A stretch of DNA of 64,000 nucleotides. Source: Ovis canadensis (lineage: Eukaryota; Chordata; Mammalia; Artiodactyla; Bovidae). The first letter of the stretch is position 1. Each line of letters opens with the position of its first letter. The notes under the pieces were generated by a model. That model was not told where the DNA came from. It worked only from the letters and a program-made list of their open reading frames with translations, and made no database searches. The stretch lies in assembly GCF_042477335.2 (NCBI RefSeq), contig NC_091249.1:44066001-44130000 (forward strand). Reading direction: 5' to 3'. Position numbers and translations under genes: made by a program. This document shows positions 34,305 through 45,890 of this stretch, piece after piece.

Positions 34305-35095
34305 TTGTTGTTGTTGCTCAGACACCAAGTCATCTCTGACTCCTTGTGATTCCTTGGATTGCGGCACACCAGGCTTCTTTGTCTTTCACTGTCTCCCGGA
34401 GTTTGCTCAAATTCATGTCCTCTGAGTCAGTGATGCCATCGAACCATCACATGCTCTCATCCTCTTCTCCTGCCTTCAATCTTTTCCAGCACCAGAGTCT
34501 TTTCGAGTGAGTTGGCTCTTCCCATCAAGTGGCCAAAGTATTGGATCTTCAGCATCAGTCCTTCCAATGAAAATTCAGGGCTGGTTTCCTTTAGGATTGA
34601 CTGGGTTGATCTCCTTGCAGTCCAAGGGACTCTCAAGAGTCTTCTCCAGCACCACAATTTGAAAGCATCTATTCTTTGGCTCTCAGTCTTTATGGTTCAA
34701 CTCTCATGTTCAGATATAACTATTGGAAAAACCATAGCATTGACTATATGGACCTTTGCTGTCAAAGTGATGTCTCTGCTTTTCAATACGTTGTTTATGT
34801 CTGTATAGCTTTTCTTCCAAGGACTAAGTGTCTTTTAATTTTGTGGGTGCAGTCACTGTCTGTAGTGATTTTGCAGCCCAAGAAAATAAAATCTGTCACT
34901 GTTTCCACTTTTTCTCCATCTGTTTGCCATAAAGTGATGGGACCAGATGCCATGATCTTAGTTTTTTGAATTTGAGTTTTAGGTCAGCTTTTTCACTCTC
35001 TTCTTTCACCTCCATCAAGAAGCTCTTTAGTTCCTCTTTTCTTTCTGCCATTAGAGTCGTATCATCTGCATATCTGAGGTTGTTGATATTTTTAG
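34305..35095 (-). mobile_element. BovB 3' part, reverse, about 790 bp
   Basis: On the minus strand it carries the C-terminal BovB phrases ([17 protein letters not shown] in the frame at 34457-34657) and the catalytic region at its 5' end ('tatgcagatgatacgactc', the YADD box, near 35056-35075). The frame is broken in several places. It is in the same sense as SNCAIP, unlike the other large BovB copies. Confidence 0.88.
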
Positions 35096-35404
35096 TAATG
35101 GAGTTAGAGGAAATAGAATACTACATTCCATAAGAGCAGGAATTTTCCCCTTATAGAAATCTGGGGAAAACCTATAGAGACCTGGACTTTACAGGGGCTT
35201 GAGGCCTTGGGAGAACAGGACAAGGTCTGTGTAAGGCAGGAGGCACCCTGGCTGCTGGGGCTCTCCCAGTCAGGTGTAGTCCATACTGTTATGATAACCT
35301 GCTGCTTTTCTTAGGACGGCCTGGATAATTCTTCCTTATAATTACTTTTACCAAATTCAATATGCAAGACTTTAATCAAGCAAGAACCATTATCTTAATT
35401 CAGG

Positions 35405-35575
35405 TTAGTTGCTCCGTGGTGTCTGGCTCTTTGTGACCCCATGGATTGTAGCCCACCAGGCTTCTCTGTTCAAGAAACTCAAACGCTGGGAGACAGTGAA
35501 GGACAGGGAAGCCTGGCATGCTGCAGGCCATGGGGTCAGAAAGAGTTGGACACATCTAAGCGACTGAACAACAGG
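35405..35575. mobile_element. composite SINE/BovB fragment
   Basis: The first 70 bases ('ttagttgctccgtggtgtc' to 'agcccaccaggcttctctg') read as a reverse Bov-tA start. From about 35475 ('caaacgctgggagacagtg') the sequence continues as a forward BovB 3' end ('gagttggacacatctaagc'). The two halves are in opposite orientations. Confidence 0.7.
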
Positions 35576-35672
35576 AGCAACAACATTATCCTATTGTTTA
35601 AAACAATGTAGGTCTTTGCCCAGCAGGTCAAATTCAGTTTCCTATGCTGCAGTGGACACTTTAATAAGAAGC

Positions 35673-35910
35673 TATGCAACTGGCTGCACCTTCCCAAGTG
35701 GCTCAGATGGTAAAGAGTCTGCCTGAAGCGTGGGAGACCTGAGTTTGATCCCTGTGTCGGGAAGATCCCCTGGAGACGGAAATGGCAACCCACTCCAGTA
35801 TTCTTGTCTGGAAAATCCCATGGATGGAGGAGCCTGGTGAGCTACAATCCATGGGGTCACCAAGAGTCAGACATGACTGAGCTACTTCACTTTTACTTTA
35901 TGCAACTGGC
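35673..35910 (+). mobile_element. Bov-tA SINE with 12-bp TSD
   Basis: The SINE body (35685-35898) is flanked by tatgcaactggc at 35673-35684 and 35899-35910. It has the tRNA-derived head 'gtggctcagatggtaaaga', the usual middle, and the end 'gagtcagacatgactgagc'. Confidence 0.92.
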
Positions 35911-36059
35911 CTGTTTACTGAGAAGTAATATGGAAACGACCATCTCCCCTATGATACTGTGCAGAGAGGCACTGCTCAAAGGGATGGGCTGACTATCCAC
36001 TTAGTTTAACAACCAAAGTTTAGGATTTCTGAGATGGCATGGAGATGGTTAGAATCCCT

Positions 36060-36225
36060 TGGTTTGGGTAAAAGCATCCTGGAGAAGACAACGGCAACCC
36101 ACTCCAGTGTTCTTGCCTGGAGAATCCCATGGGCAGAGGAGCCTGGTGGGCTACCGCTCATGGGATCACACAGAGTCGGACACAATGTTGGCCACAATGT
36201 TCTGAGTGACTAAGCATAATGTTTA
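36060..36225 (+). mobile_element. Bov-A-type SINE, truncated head
   Basis: 'aacccactccagtgttcttg' then 'cctggagaatcccatgggc' and 'cacagagtcggacacaatg' match the body. The tRNA-like head is missing. Confidence 0.8.
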
Positions 36226-36477
36226 GCATCCACTCTCCTAGAAATGCTTTCTGCTCTGATTCTGGAAAACATGCCTGCAGAGACCCACAGTCCTACGGTT
36301 TAAACAGTGACTTATTTGACAAATATCCAGTAAAGAGAACAGAACAGATACAGCTACTTTCTTCAACTAAGAAGATCCTGTGAATGTACATCATATATAA
36401 ATATATATCCATGATGCCTAGCTTTTCTTTTAGACCTTTAGTGTGTTCTCCCCACCTCCCCAGTGACCCCACCCCTG

Positions 36478-36479
<2 letters not shown>

Positions 36480-36523
<44 letters not shown>
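36480..36523. repeat. (TG)n microsatellite
   Basis: About 22 uninterrupted TG units, followed by tatgtgagagagag. Confidence 0.93.
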
Positions 36524-36528
<5 letters not shown>

Positions 36529-37183
36529 AGAGAGAGCCGAGCGGGTGGGGGATATTAAAGAATGTAACTTCAGACCTTCATGTTCCCATAGGTATTGCTT
36601 TTAGGGAACATCCAATGTAACCACATGGATGAGGCAGTTCTTCTGTATTATTCGTTTTACAGAATGCCTCTCCAACTGACATGCCATCCAATCACCTATA
36701 TCTATTATATCTACCCATTCAATGTTCATCTAATGAATGAAAACTTACTTTATGTACTAGTTTCCTCTTCTGGGGATTTTCTGCTCTTTTGATAACCTGT
36801 TTTAATGCTTTTTTTGTGCATTCTTAAAGGCAATGGAATTTCTTTATACAGGCAATTAATACATGTAATTTATGAACTTTGCTGGACAGTCTAGTAAAAA
36901 ATGTAATTGAAAAGTATGCCACAGGTGCATTGCTGCTATCAATAAAATCTCTATAGTTTTGTTACAACTGTAAGTTCTAAAGGAGGCAATTCTGTCTGTG
37001 ATTATAAGTCATCAAATCTAACAAGCCATCAATTGTAAGATTCATTCCAGTTTTTGAGATGGTAAAATGTGAAAAAAAAAAAAGGCCAGCAAGAGTTTCA
37101 TATTGTCACTTATTGTAAAATAAATGTAGAATCTAGAGACAGTAGAATGTGAAAAAAATAATACATCCAAGAATTGACTGAAC

Positions 37184-37413
37184 AGGTTTAGGACCTCCTT
37201 GGTGGCTCAGACGGTAAGAGTCTGCCTGCCAATGCAGGAGACCCAGGTTATATCCCTGGGTTGGGAAGACACCCTGGAGAAGGGAATGGCAACCCACTCC
37301 AGTATTCTTGCCTAAGAATTCCATGGACAGAGGAGCCTGGTGGGCTACAGTCCATGGGGTCACATAGAGTCAGACACGACCGAGTGATTAACACACACAC
37401 AAAGAGGTTTAGG
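37184..37413 (+). mobile_element. Bov-tA SINE with 9-bp TSD
   Basis: The body (37193-37404) is flanked by aggtttagg at 37184-37192 and 37405-37413. It ends in a short acacacac tail. Confidence 0.88.
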
Positions 37414-37519
37414 CTGAAATTTTTTTTTTTTTGCCAAATTTATCTTATACTTAACTTATAGGTAAATAAATAATATTTGTAGCAATAAAAATCATAAAAT
37501 GGAAGGTATCCAATAATCA

Positions 37520-37790
37520 TTATACCAACATTTACTTAGTGTCTGCTCCAGGCTTCCTGTGACTTTTCTCATTTGGATCTCAGAGCAACCCCGTTAAGAA
37601 AGTTTTATTATCTCCATTCTAAAGATGAGGAAACTGAGGTCCAGGAAGACATTTTCTTATCTTTTCTTTTAAAATAAAGAAATACAGACAAGGCTCCTGG
37701 GCTAGCAAGGGTAGGGCTAGGATAAACTCAGACTGAGGAGCTAACGTTCTGTGTCTTCTGTGTATGAATATCTACCATGGCTCATGACCC
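37520..37790 (+). repeat. MIR/MIRb fossil
   Basis: 'gatctcagagcaaccccgtt', 'ttattatctccattctaaag' and 'gatgaggaaactgaggtcca' follow the MIRb consensus closely. Confidence 0.75.
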
Positions 37791-40064
37791 ATGACCCTTG
37801 ACTCCATAAAGGACATGCTCCTTTGGCACCCCTTGGGTCACAGAAATCACGTTAACTGCCTGTCAGTCTGTGGGTTGTGGAGCTCTGTGCTGGTTATGCT
37901 TTTTCAAAGATCCCTGGAGAGCAGATTCTTGCTTGTGCCAATCAAAGATTTTTCTATGCACTTTCATCTGCAATCGCAGCACTTTCAGCGTTGTCTTCTT
38001 ATTTCTGCCCCATGACAACAAAATAATAAAGTCAACAGAATATTTCTCCTTTTAAAAGTAAACTGTGGAAAAACTATGACACAGCCTGTGGAAGCAACCC
38101 CCTCACCAGCAGGCCCGTCACCATTCATGACCATTCGGAGGAATTCTGAGCCTCTTGTGAAAAAGTGACTTTTATTTTTTTTAGTCTGATCAGGTCAAAC
38201 ATTTAAAATGGAGAATGAACATCACACGGGCAAGTGTGCTCTTTCTCAGTAAATGGTTAATGCTATGATGCCTGTTGTTTCCGTAGCAGAACTTCTTGAC
38301 CAAAAGGCACATTAAAGGTTTAGAAACAAAATGAGAAGTTTGATGTTGAAACAGTGACCAACACACCAGACAGGCCGGAACCCCCAGGCATGTGAGGGCG
38401 AGAGCTTCGCTGGGACCCTGAAGGAGACCATCTGAGCTTTCATACTTGAATAAAACAGTCCAAGTTACACAGGTGGTAGCTTTGACTTGAGATCATTCTG
38501 TCTTGATTGTTTCACCAGCAGCATCTCTCCCACGGGACGGCAAAGCAGGCCCATCTGAACATGTGCCCCTCTCCTTCCCCGAGTGTCCCTCACGCGTTCA
38601 CCTTCATGCTCCCCGTGGCCGGTTCTGCTAGGTACTATCAGACAATGAAGTAACTGCGCTCTCTGAGACTTTGTGTGTCAAGAGGAGGAAAATCAATTCC
38701 TGTTACCCAAAGACCTATCACTCCAGGAGACCACTAAAAACTGCTGGCTATCCCACGGTTCTGGAGTCCTTACAGGTAATTTTTTACCAGAAAAAGGATG
38801 CCAATTGTGAGTCAAATGGAGCCCATTCTTTTAAGAATCTATAGTAGGGGCCAAGGGTAACTAAAATAAACCAGGAGAGAAATTTTCCTCTGTACTATCC
38901 TTTCCAAAAGGTATTTACTGAAGAAACAAAAGCATAACACACTCAAGAGCCTGCTCGATGAAAACCCTGCATGTGCTGAATCCATTAGAAAACCGTTCAG
39001 TAACAATCTTCCTTGTGAAAATATTAGGCTTGCAGTGGTTCCAAGTTCAGCATCTCCACAGGTTATCTGTTACCTAAGTGGCTGCAGCGGATGTAGGATG
39101 GCTGGGCTGAGCTTGCAGTCCTAATGGGTGTCTACATTTTCCACTTGGGTAGGAATGCTCTCCTGAAGGCACTGCTGGGGTTCAGAGCTGTACTTGAGGG
39201 CATTAAAAATGCTTATCAACTTGAAATAACAATCTGAAGACTGATACTAACATGAAGCAAATGTTTGACATGGCTCTTCACAAAGGTCACTGATTTCTGT
39301 ATTTTCCTCTACTCCAGCCAAATAAACCACACTATCACCTGATCAAATCCCAGAAATGGCACTTTCTTTTGTTTTGTCCCAATGGCTTCAAAGTTATGAG
39401 ACGCCTGCTGTGAGAGTTGAAGAGAGAAACTGGCACCTATAAGCAACATTTCCCGGGACAAAGAATACCAGATGCCCTATTATTGACTTAAAGTCTCAGA
39501 ACAGCAATGCAATCCTTCCCTCCTTTTCTTTGGCAAGCTCTTCCAAAACTGCAGTCAGCTTTTCCACTGATATCTGAAACTCCTCTTTACATAAGCAAAT
39601 GAAATCAGGGGTGTGAAACAATTATTCAGACAATTTGAGAATAAATAAAATTTCATCTTATACTGAGAATGATTTATGAGGACTATTTGTCTTCATAATT
39701 CTTGTGGTCATTTGAAAATACTATTCTCCCCTCTGCTGGCCTAAGCCAAAAAAGAGCATCTTTAGCAAATACTTATTAATTCTTATGGTAGTTCATAGAA
39801 CACCATGGCTGGGGCTCATAAGCACAATACACAAAGAAAATGAAGCAATTACTCCAAAGACAGTGGCTTTTACAAATTTTGAATGTTCTTGCTTCTTTCT
39901 TCATCCCATAAATTTAGTACCATGAGCTGTGTTTAAGATACTCCAAATATCACAACATATTGTTAGATAGAATTATTTTTTAAAAAAAGGCCTTCTGCAG
40001 CTATATCAGTTCCATTGCAAACAAGCTACACAAATTTACACGGATGGAGAAAAAAACAGGATCT

Positions 40065-40285
40065 GGCCTCAAAGTCAAAGGACCTGAGTTGAGATCCAGC
40101 CTTTGCTCTTACTGGCCACTAGACCATATGCCAGCCACTTAAACGACTTCCTGTCTTCAGTCTCCTTGTCTATAGACTAGGGATAAAAACAACAGAACCC
40201 AATAACGTTGTTTTAAAGACTAAGTCAGATAATGTACACAAAGTCCAACGGCATGGTGCTTGGTACGTATAGGAAACATTACATA
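40065..40285 (+). repeat. MIR fossil
   Basis: 'gacctgagttgagatccag', 'tggccactagaccatatg', 'cttcagtctccttgtctat', 'aagactaagtcagataatg' and 'catggtgcttggtacgtat' are in MIR order. Confidence 0.7.
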
Positions 40286-41007
40286 TATATATATATAATT
40301 GAAGTTACCATATAAAGTATCACCTAACATGAACCCCACTGAAGAAAGGTTGTGGCAATATTCTGAGTCTATTTATAAATTTGAGACTGTCATGCTCGAA
40401 AAAGTATAATCTCTTGTTAACAACACCACAATTTACTGCCACTGGGAAAGTTTACGAAGCCAAAGGGATACGGTTATAAGAATGAGAAGCAATTTTCTTT
40501 GCCACAAACAAATGTGATTAAATCTATTTTAATGCACTGCTGACTTTATTTATATTTTCTTAAGGCTGAGATTGGCATTTTGTGGTTCCAGTTTTTTTAA
40601 AGATTATTTATACTCATCCTTCCCAAAGGGAGTTAGTGATGATTTTTTACTGCATACACTGGATTGTAACGTGTACATCAATTACTCACACTGGGATTTC
40701 CTAATGTAGGAACTGACTGTAACTGAGACTCACTTCGTTTGCATGATTGCTCATCTTTTTTTTTTTTTTTAAATTCTCTAATTCTTTGTTGAAGATGATA
40801 AAACAAGCTTTGAATACATAAACAAACATGAATAGAAAAACTCAATGTTGTATTTATTACCAAATTAATCTGAAAGTAAAATTTAGCAATGACAATTAAA
40901 ATCCCAATAAAGATGGTTTAACCAAACGTAAACAGCCTATTTTGGAAAAGAAAACATGTATGAATATTTAAGAAAATTTTAGGTAAGTGATTGTTTTGTT
41001 TATCTTT

Positions 41008-41344
41008 AATGGAGCAAGGAGAGCCAACCAATCCATTCTGAAGGAGATCAGCCCTGGGATTTCTTTGGAAGGAATGATGCTGAAGCAGAAACTCCAGTAC
41101 TTTGGCCACCTCATGCGAAGAGTTGACTCATTGGAAAAGACTCTGATGCTGGGAGGGATTGGGGGCAGGAGGAGAAGGGGATGACAGAAGATGAGATGGC
41201 TGGATGGCATCACTGACTCGATGGACGTGGATCTGAGTGAACTTCGGGGGTTGGTGATGGACAGGGAGGCCTGGCGTGCTGCGATTCATGGGGTCGCAAA
41301 GAGTGGACACGACTGAGTGACTGAACTGAACTGAATGGAGCAAG
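41008..41344 (+). mobile_element. young BovB 3' fragment with 11-bp TSD
   Basis: A 5'-truncated BovB tail is flanked by aatggagcaag at 41008-41018 and 41334-41344. The 5' junction overlaps the BovB text itself (gcaagga), so a few bases of microhomology are shared. It ends in actgaactgaactg. The text is close to the 30.7-31.05 kb copy, which suggests a recent insertion. It is about 550 bases upstream (plus coordinate) of the ankyrin exon at 41897. Confidence 0.93.
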
Positions 41345-41429
41345 ACTTCCTCAATTAATGTCTTACTAAAGATTTGCTTTTTAATTTTGGATTCAAGAAA
41401 ATATATCATTTTTCCTTTCCACAGAAGTT

Positions 41430-41850
41430 AAATTTGTTTACTGTAGGAAATTTGGAAAGAAGTGAAAAACATAAAAAAAGAAAACAAAAGCCACTTATAA
41501 TTCTGAGTGATAATTACTATAAACATGTGGAGACATAAGTTTATTTTTCTAGTCTTATTATTCATTTCTCTTTCTCTCCAAAATTCAGAGTTGGTACCAA
41601 ATTACAGAAACAGTTTTGTATCATATATTTTAACTCAATATTATATAATGAATATTTTTCTGAAAAATTCTGTCATATGAATGTCTCATTATTTATCCAA
41701 TATTCTACCATGAAATATCTAGGTTTAACACATTTTTTTTCCTATAAAAAATGCTACAATGAATATCATTGCCTATAAATCTTTGAATACATCTTTGACG
41801 ATTTTTTAGGTTTGGATTTTGACATATTAAAAATTTAAAAAGCAGTAGAT
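41430..41850 (-). mobile_element. possible old L1 fossil, reverse
   Basis: 'ctcattatttatccaatatt' and 'atgctacaatgaatatcatt' resemble the reverse L1 stretch around 'tgctgctatgaacattc'. Strongly diverged, and the boundaries are a guess. Confidence 0.35.
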
Positions 41851-41896
41851 TATACAGTATGCAAAGAGAAAATAATAATTAAAAATTTCTTCATAC

Positions 41897-42010
41897 CTGA
41901 CCAAAACAACCTGCGTAATGAATAAGGCTTGGAAAATCCTTAGAACAACTCAATTCAGCAATGGCTTCTGTTTCACTCACCATCCAGCGTACACACTCCA
42001 ACTGACCATT
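41897..42010 (-). CDS. SNCAIP: SNCAIP ankyrin-region exon
   Basis: A 114-nt exon (38 codons, phase 0-0). The acceptor follows a long pyrimidine tract (ten T, cc, six T, then aatctag); donor: GTATGA at 41896-41891. It reads NGQLECVRWMVSETEAIAE, then LSCSKDFPSLIHYAGCFGQ. NGQLECVRWMV completes the ankyrin repeat begun in the upstream exon, and DFPSLIHYAGCFGQ opens the next, finished by EKILLWLL in the following exon. A donor with A at +6 and G at +5 is acceptable. Multiple-of-three length makes it a possible in-frame cassette. Confidence 0.96.
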
Positions 42011-42229
42011 CTAGATTAAAAAGGAAAAAAAAAAGTTGAAGGTAATTCAAGTTTAAAAGTTACCTCACAGGTGGCATTTTTATCAAGAAAAAAAGTCACA
42101 TGAATTTTAGCTTTTATTTCTGGCTTAACTCATTTACAATAAATGTATACCATATCTGTGATCAGTAATTTTTACTCTAAATCAACTGCATAGTTTTTAC
42201 TTAAATATGTTCTCATAGTTTCATCAGTT

Positions 42230-42765
42230 ATTTTAAAATCAATTTATTAAAGTATAATTTGCTAACTATAAAATGTACTCCTTTAAAAGTACAATTTGAA
42301 TTTTTGGCAAGTATATTCTCTGGTAACTACAACTCCAATCAAGACATAGAACATCTCCACCCCTGCCCCCTCATTTCTAGTTCTCCTTTGTTCTCATACC
42401 GCTCACCTTTGCCCACATGACCACTCTGATTCCTATCACAGCAGAAGAGAATATGCACTCTTTAACATCTGGTTTCTTTCTACCTGGGCTTCCCTTGTAG
42501 CTCAGTCAGTAAAGAATCTGCCTGCAGTGCAGGAGACCCGGGTTCGATCCCTGGGTTGGAAGATCCCCTGGCGAAGGAAACGGCAACCCACTCCAGTATC
42601 CTTGCCTGGAAAATCTCATGGACAGAGGAGCCTGGTGGGCTGCATAATGCTTCTACCTACATAAGCTACTGCTTGGAGATAGCTTTTTTCTTTTTATTGC
42701 TGAGAAGTATTCCACTGTATGAATATACTACAGTGTGTTTATCCATTAACTCTTAGAACTGGCTT
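42230..42765 (-). mobile_element. L1 fossil, reverse, split by a SINE
   Basis: 'tataatttgctaactataaa' and 'caagacatagaacatctcc' precede the SINE, and 'ttttattgctgagaagtatt' with 'atatactacagtgtgtttat' follow it. Both sides fit one old reverse L1 3' UTR. Confidence 0.65.
42478..42658 (+). mobile_element. Bov-tA SINE nested in L1, 8-bp TSD
   Basis: The body at 42486-42650 has the tRNA-like head 'agctcagtcagtaaagaatc' with an intact B-box-like gggttcgatccc. Flanks are ttctacct at 42478-42485 and 42651-42658. The 3' part is missing after 'gcctggtgggctgcataat'. Confidence 0.87.
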
Positions 42766-42929
42766 TTTCTCTCGGTAAGTTAGAATGTGAGGAGTCCAAA
42801 ATAAAGAAAAGGGAAATAATCCCAATGCTACTTTCACTGAAGGAGTCTTCTCTTCCTTGATGTTCACAGTCCTTTTCTCCTGTGCTCAAACCCACACTGA
42901 GCAAACCAGGAAGACAGCTGTGACATACT

Positions 42930-43145
42930 CAACCTAGTGATTAAGACCCAGACGTCGGACTGGATTTAAATCCTTAATCCACCACTTAGTTACAAGACCT
43001 TGAATAAGCTTCTTCATCTCTCTGATACTCAATTTTCTCATCTATGAAATAGCAGGGGTTAGTAGCAGCTACATTATGGAGTTACCATAAAGATTAAATG
43101 AGGCAAAGCATGTCAGCTTCCTAAGCACACAATACCTGTTATCTT
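42930..43145 (+). repeat. MIR fossil
   Basis: 'cggactggatttaaatcctt', 'ccacttagttacaagacctt', 'cttcatctctctgatactca' and 'aaagattaaatgaggcaaag' are in MIR order. Confidence 0.75.
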
Positions 43146-43839
43146 AGACTATATTAAAATGCTATCTTAGATCCTCATAATAACTCCGGAAGACAAATGA
43201 GACATTCAGCTGCTTCCCTGGTTTACACAGTGTGGGATCTTAGCCCAGGAGAAAAGAGCTACAGTGAGTGTGAAGTCAGGGAAGCCTATACTGAAAATAA
43301 GACAGGGGAAGTAATCTGCTCATTCTTCACTTGCTCTGGAATTTCAAGTAGTCAACTTGCAGCTAATCTCATGTAGAACAGTCACCTAGCATGATTAGTA
43401 CCTGCTGAATAGCCCCACTCAGCTCTATCTCCTCCCGTTTCTTCCCTCCTTGCTGCCAAGGGAGGCTGATCTCTATGGGTTGATTCCCTTGGCCCCTGGC
43501 TTTTGACTGGGTTTGGCTGATGGAAAGCAGTAGCAGGAAACCAGGAAAAGAGAGTGTGTTTAAGGTTCCCTTTGTTCCCAACTCCCCCTTAATGGAGATG
43601 CCACTGGTCTGCTGAGTCCTACCAACCAGTCAAAGGTCAAAAGTCAGCAGTTCTACTCAATCCTCTCTGTCTCAAGTCCTTCCCCTGGAACCATGCTGAG
43701 CATCTATGAGCAAGACAATCTACATCAACGTGTATTAACACAGAATGCAGAAATATGAGACAATAGTCCTGATTTTAGTAATAGCAGGTAGAGTCTCTTC
43801 TCTCTCTTTGGTTAGTCTAACTAAAGGTTTACTAATTTT

Positions 43840-44440
43840 TAAGCAGCTTTTTATGAGACCAAATTTGGTTTTGCTGGTTTTCTCTATTGCTTTTCTATTG
43901 TCTATTTCATTCATTTTTGTTTGAAAAGTTTTACATTTCCTTCTTCCCGCTTCCTTTGAATTTAGTATTTTTCTAGTTTTGTGAGGTAGATTAGGTTATT
44001 AATTTGAGATCTTCCTCCTTTTCCTTCTTTTTTAAACACAGGCATTTACCAAAACATATATTTCCCTTTAAGTAAGCATGTAGGTATGTTGCATTTTCAT
44101 TGATCTCCAAACAGCTTACAATTTTCCTTGTAATTTCTCTTTTGATATAATGATTATTTTGGACTATGTTAATTCTATATACTTGTGTATATCTTAAATG
44201 TCCTTCTGTTATTAACACCTAATTGCATTTCATTATAGTTAAAGACAAACACTTTGCATGATTTTAATTACTTTAAATTTACTGAGATCTGTTTTATGAC
44301 CCAACATATGGTCTATAAGAGAGAATATCTCATGTGCACTTGAAAAAAATGCATGTTTCTGCTGATATTGGGTAGAATGTTCTGTTTGATGTGTTAGGCT
44401 TAGTTCATCGAAGAAGAAACATTTAAACAAATAAAAAGTT
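43840..44440 (-). mobile_element. L1 ORF2 fossil, reverse
   Basis: 'gggtagaatgttctgtttg', 'acccaacatatggtctataa' and 'ggttttgctggttttctcta' are reverse L1 ORF2 phrases. All frames are broken. Confidence 0.7.
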
Positions 44441-45655
44441 GCCAGAGAGGCAAAAGGAAATACTATATCATTACCATAAGTTTGAAAGCCGCATCACTTG
44501 TCATTAATAGAACTACCAACATAACAAAAATCTTATTAAGTTCTAGTTGGAAATTTTTACTTGCTAACATCTCTGAACTTTGGGTCACTCATTGTATGTT
44601 AAAAAGGAGAATCAGTAGGTTACATATTTTCTCACCAGACCAGCATTTTGTCTTTAGGCTTATGCAGAAATTAAAAGAGAATTAAGGTTATTTTGTTTAG
44701 ATTCTAAATTTTTGTGCTGGCTCCATGTTAGAAAACAGATTGTTTTCACCTTTTTGAAACTTTCTTTACAATCATTTTGTTTAACTGTTCCCAAAGGGCA
44801 CTTAATAATACCTTGAACTCCCACGGTATCTAACATTGGGTCCCCCAGAAAGCACTCAATAAATTTTGCATGGAGCTGGCAAGAATTTATGATGTTCCAT
44901 TTAAGGAGTTTAAGTGTGGGAGGAGATGTTCTTAAGCTCTGGTATGACTTCAGGGCCCCTTTTCTAATGTAATCTTCTTATTTGATATCCTGTCTCTGAC
45001 TCGGCTTCCTGTCAGCCAAGTCATATCATCTGAGCAACTTCTGCCCCTTTGTACCAAGTCTGTTTGTCTTTAATGACAGCAGGGCTCTCCAAAATGTGCT
45101 TAACGAGGTGAAACACCATCAGTTAGTTACCAGTGTTCAAAACAAGGTCTTAAAATGGAAGAATGATGACTTCTTGGGACTCCCTCAATTTCACCAATGT
45201 CCATCACAAGACACTAATGGACTGAGGCAGGACATGTGTCAGGACAGGATTGCCAAAAGGCAAGGCACGTGTTATAAAATATTTGCATTTACTGCTTTTG
45301 TAAATTCTAGATTAAATGAAGGAATAAAAGAACACTTCCATTTCTCAGATCATTGTCCAGAAGTAAAGTATGAAAAGCCTGAGACTGCAAAACTATAAGC
45401 GCTTTTGAGTCCTCTGGGTTTGATGCATATTCTTCATTAAAGCAAAAAAAAAAAAAATTACTAAGTTTGCTTGCTGATTGTATTAGAGAGAACCTATATT
45501 GACTGGAGGAGTTTAAGAATAAACTAATATGAACAACATAAAGGAGTTTGCCCATGGTTGGCTTAATGACCATTAAATTTCTTAGGCACCTTTCTACTTT
45601 GAAGATTCTTACTCCATCAAAACAAGCATTTGGGCACACAAATTAACAAATTTTA

Positions 45656-45890
45656 TACAATTATGTGTGTGTGTTAGTTTCTCAGTCGTGTCTGACTCTT
45701 TGCAACTCTGTGGACTGTAGCCCACAGGCTCCTCTGTCCATGGGATTTTTCCAGGCAAGAATACTGGAGTGGGTTGCCATTTTTTTCTCCAGGGGATCTT
45801 CCTGACCCAGGGGTTGAATCCAGGTCTACCACACTGCAGGCAGACTCTTTACTGTCTGAGCCACTAGGGAAGACTTAACTACAATTATGT
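45656..45890 (-). mobile_element. Bov-tA SINE, reverse, 11-bp TSD
   Basis: The body at 45667-45879 is flanked by tacaattatgt at 45656-45666 and 45880-45890. It is a full-length-looking reverse copy ending in gccactagggaag. Confidence 0.9.

Larger units (their letters stand above)
31328..41896 (-). other. SNCAIP: SNCAIP intron of 10.6 kb
   Basis: It holds BovB, L1 and SINE fragments listed separately, plus a MIR-like stretch at about 31790-31920 ('aagttacacagtgagacgga'). I see no feature in 31.92-33.02, 33.88-34.30, 35.10-35.40, 36.53-37.18 or 37.80-40.06 kb. The interval 38.06-40.06 kb is notable for having neither recognisable repeats nor any open frame of 60 codons. Confidence 0.6.
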
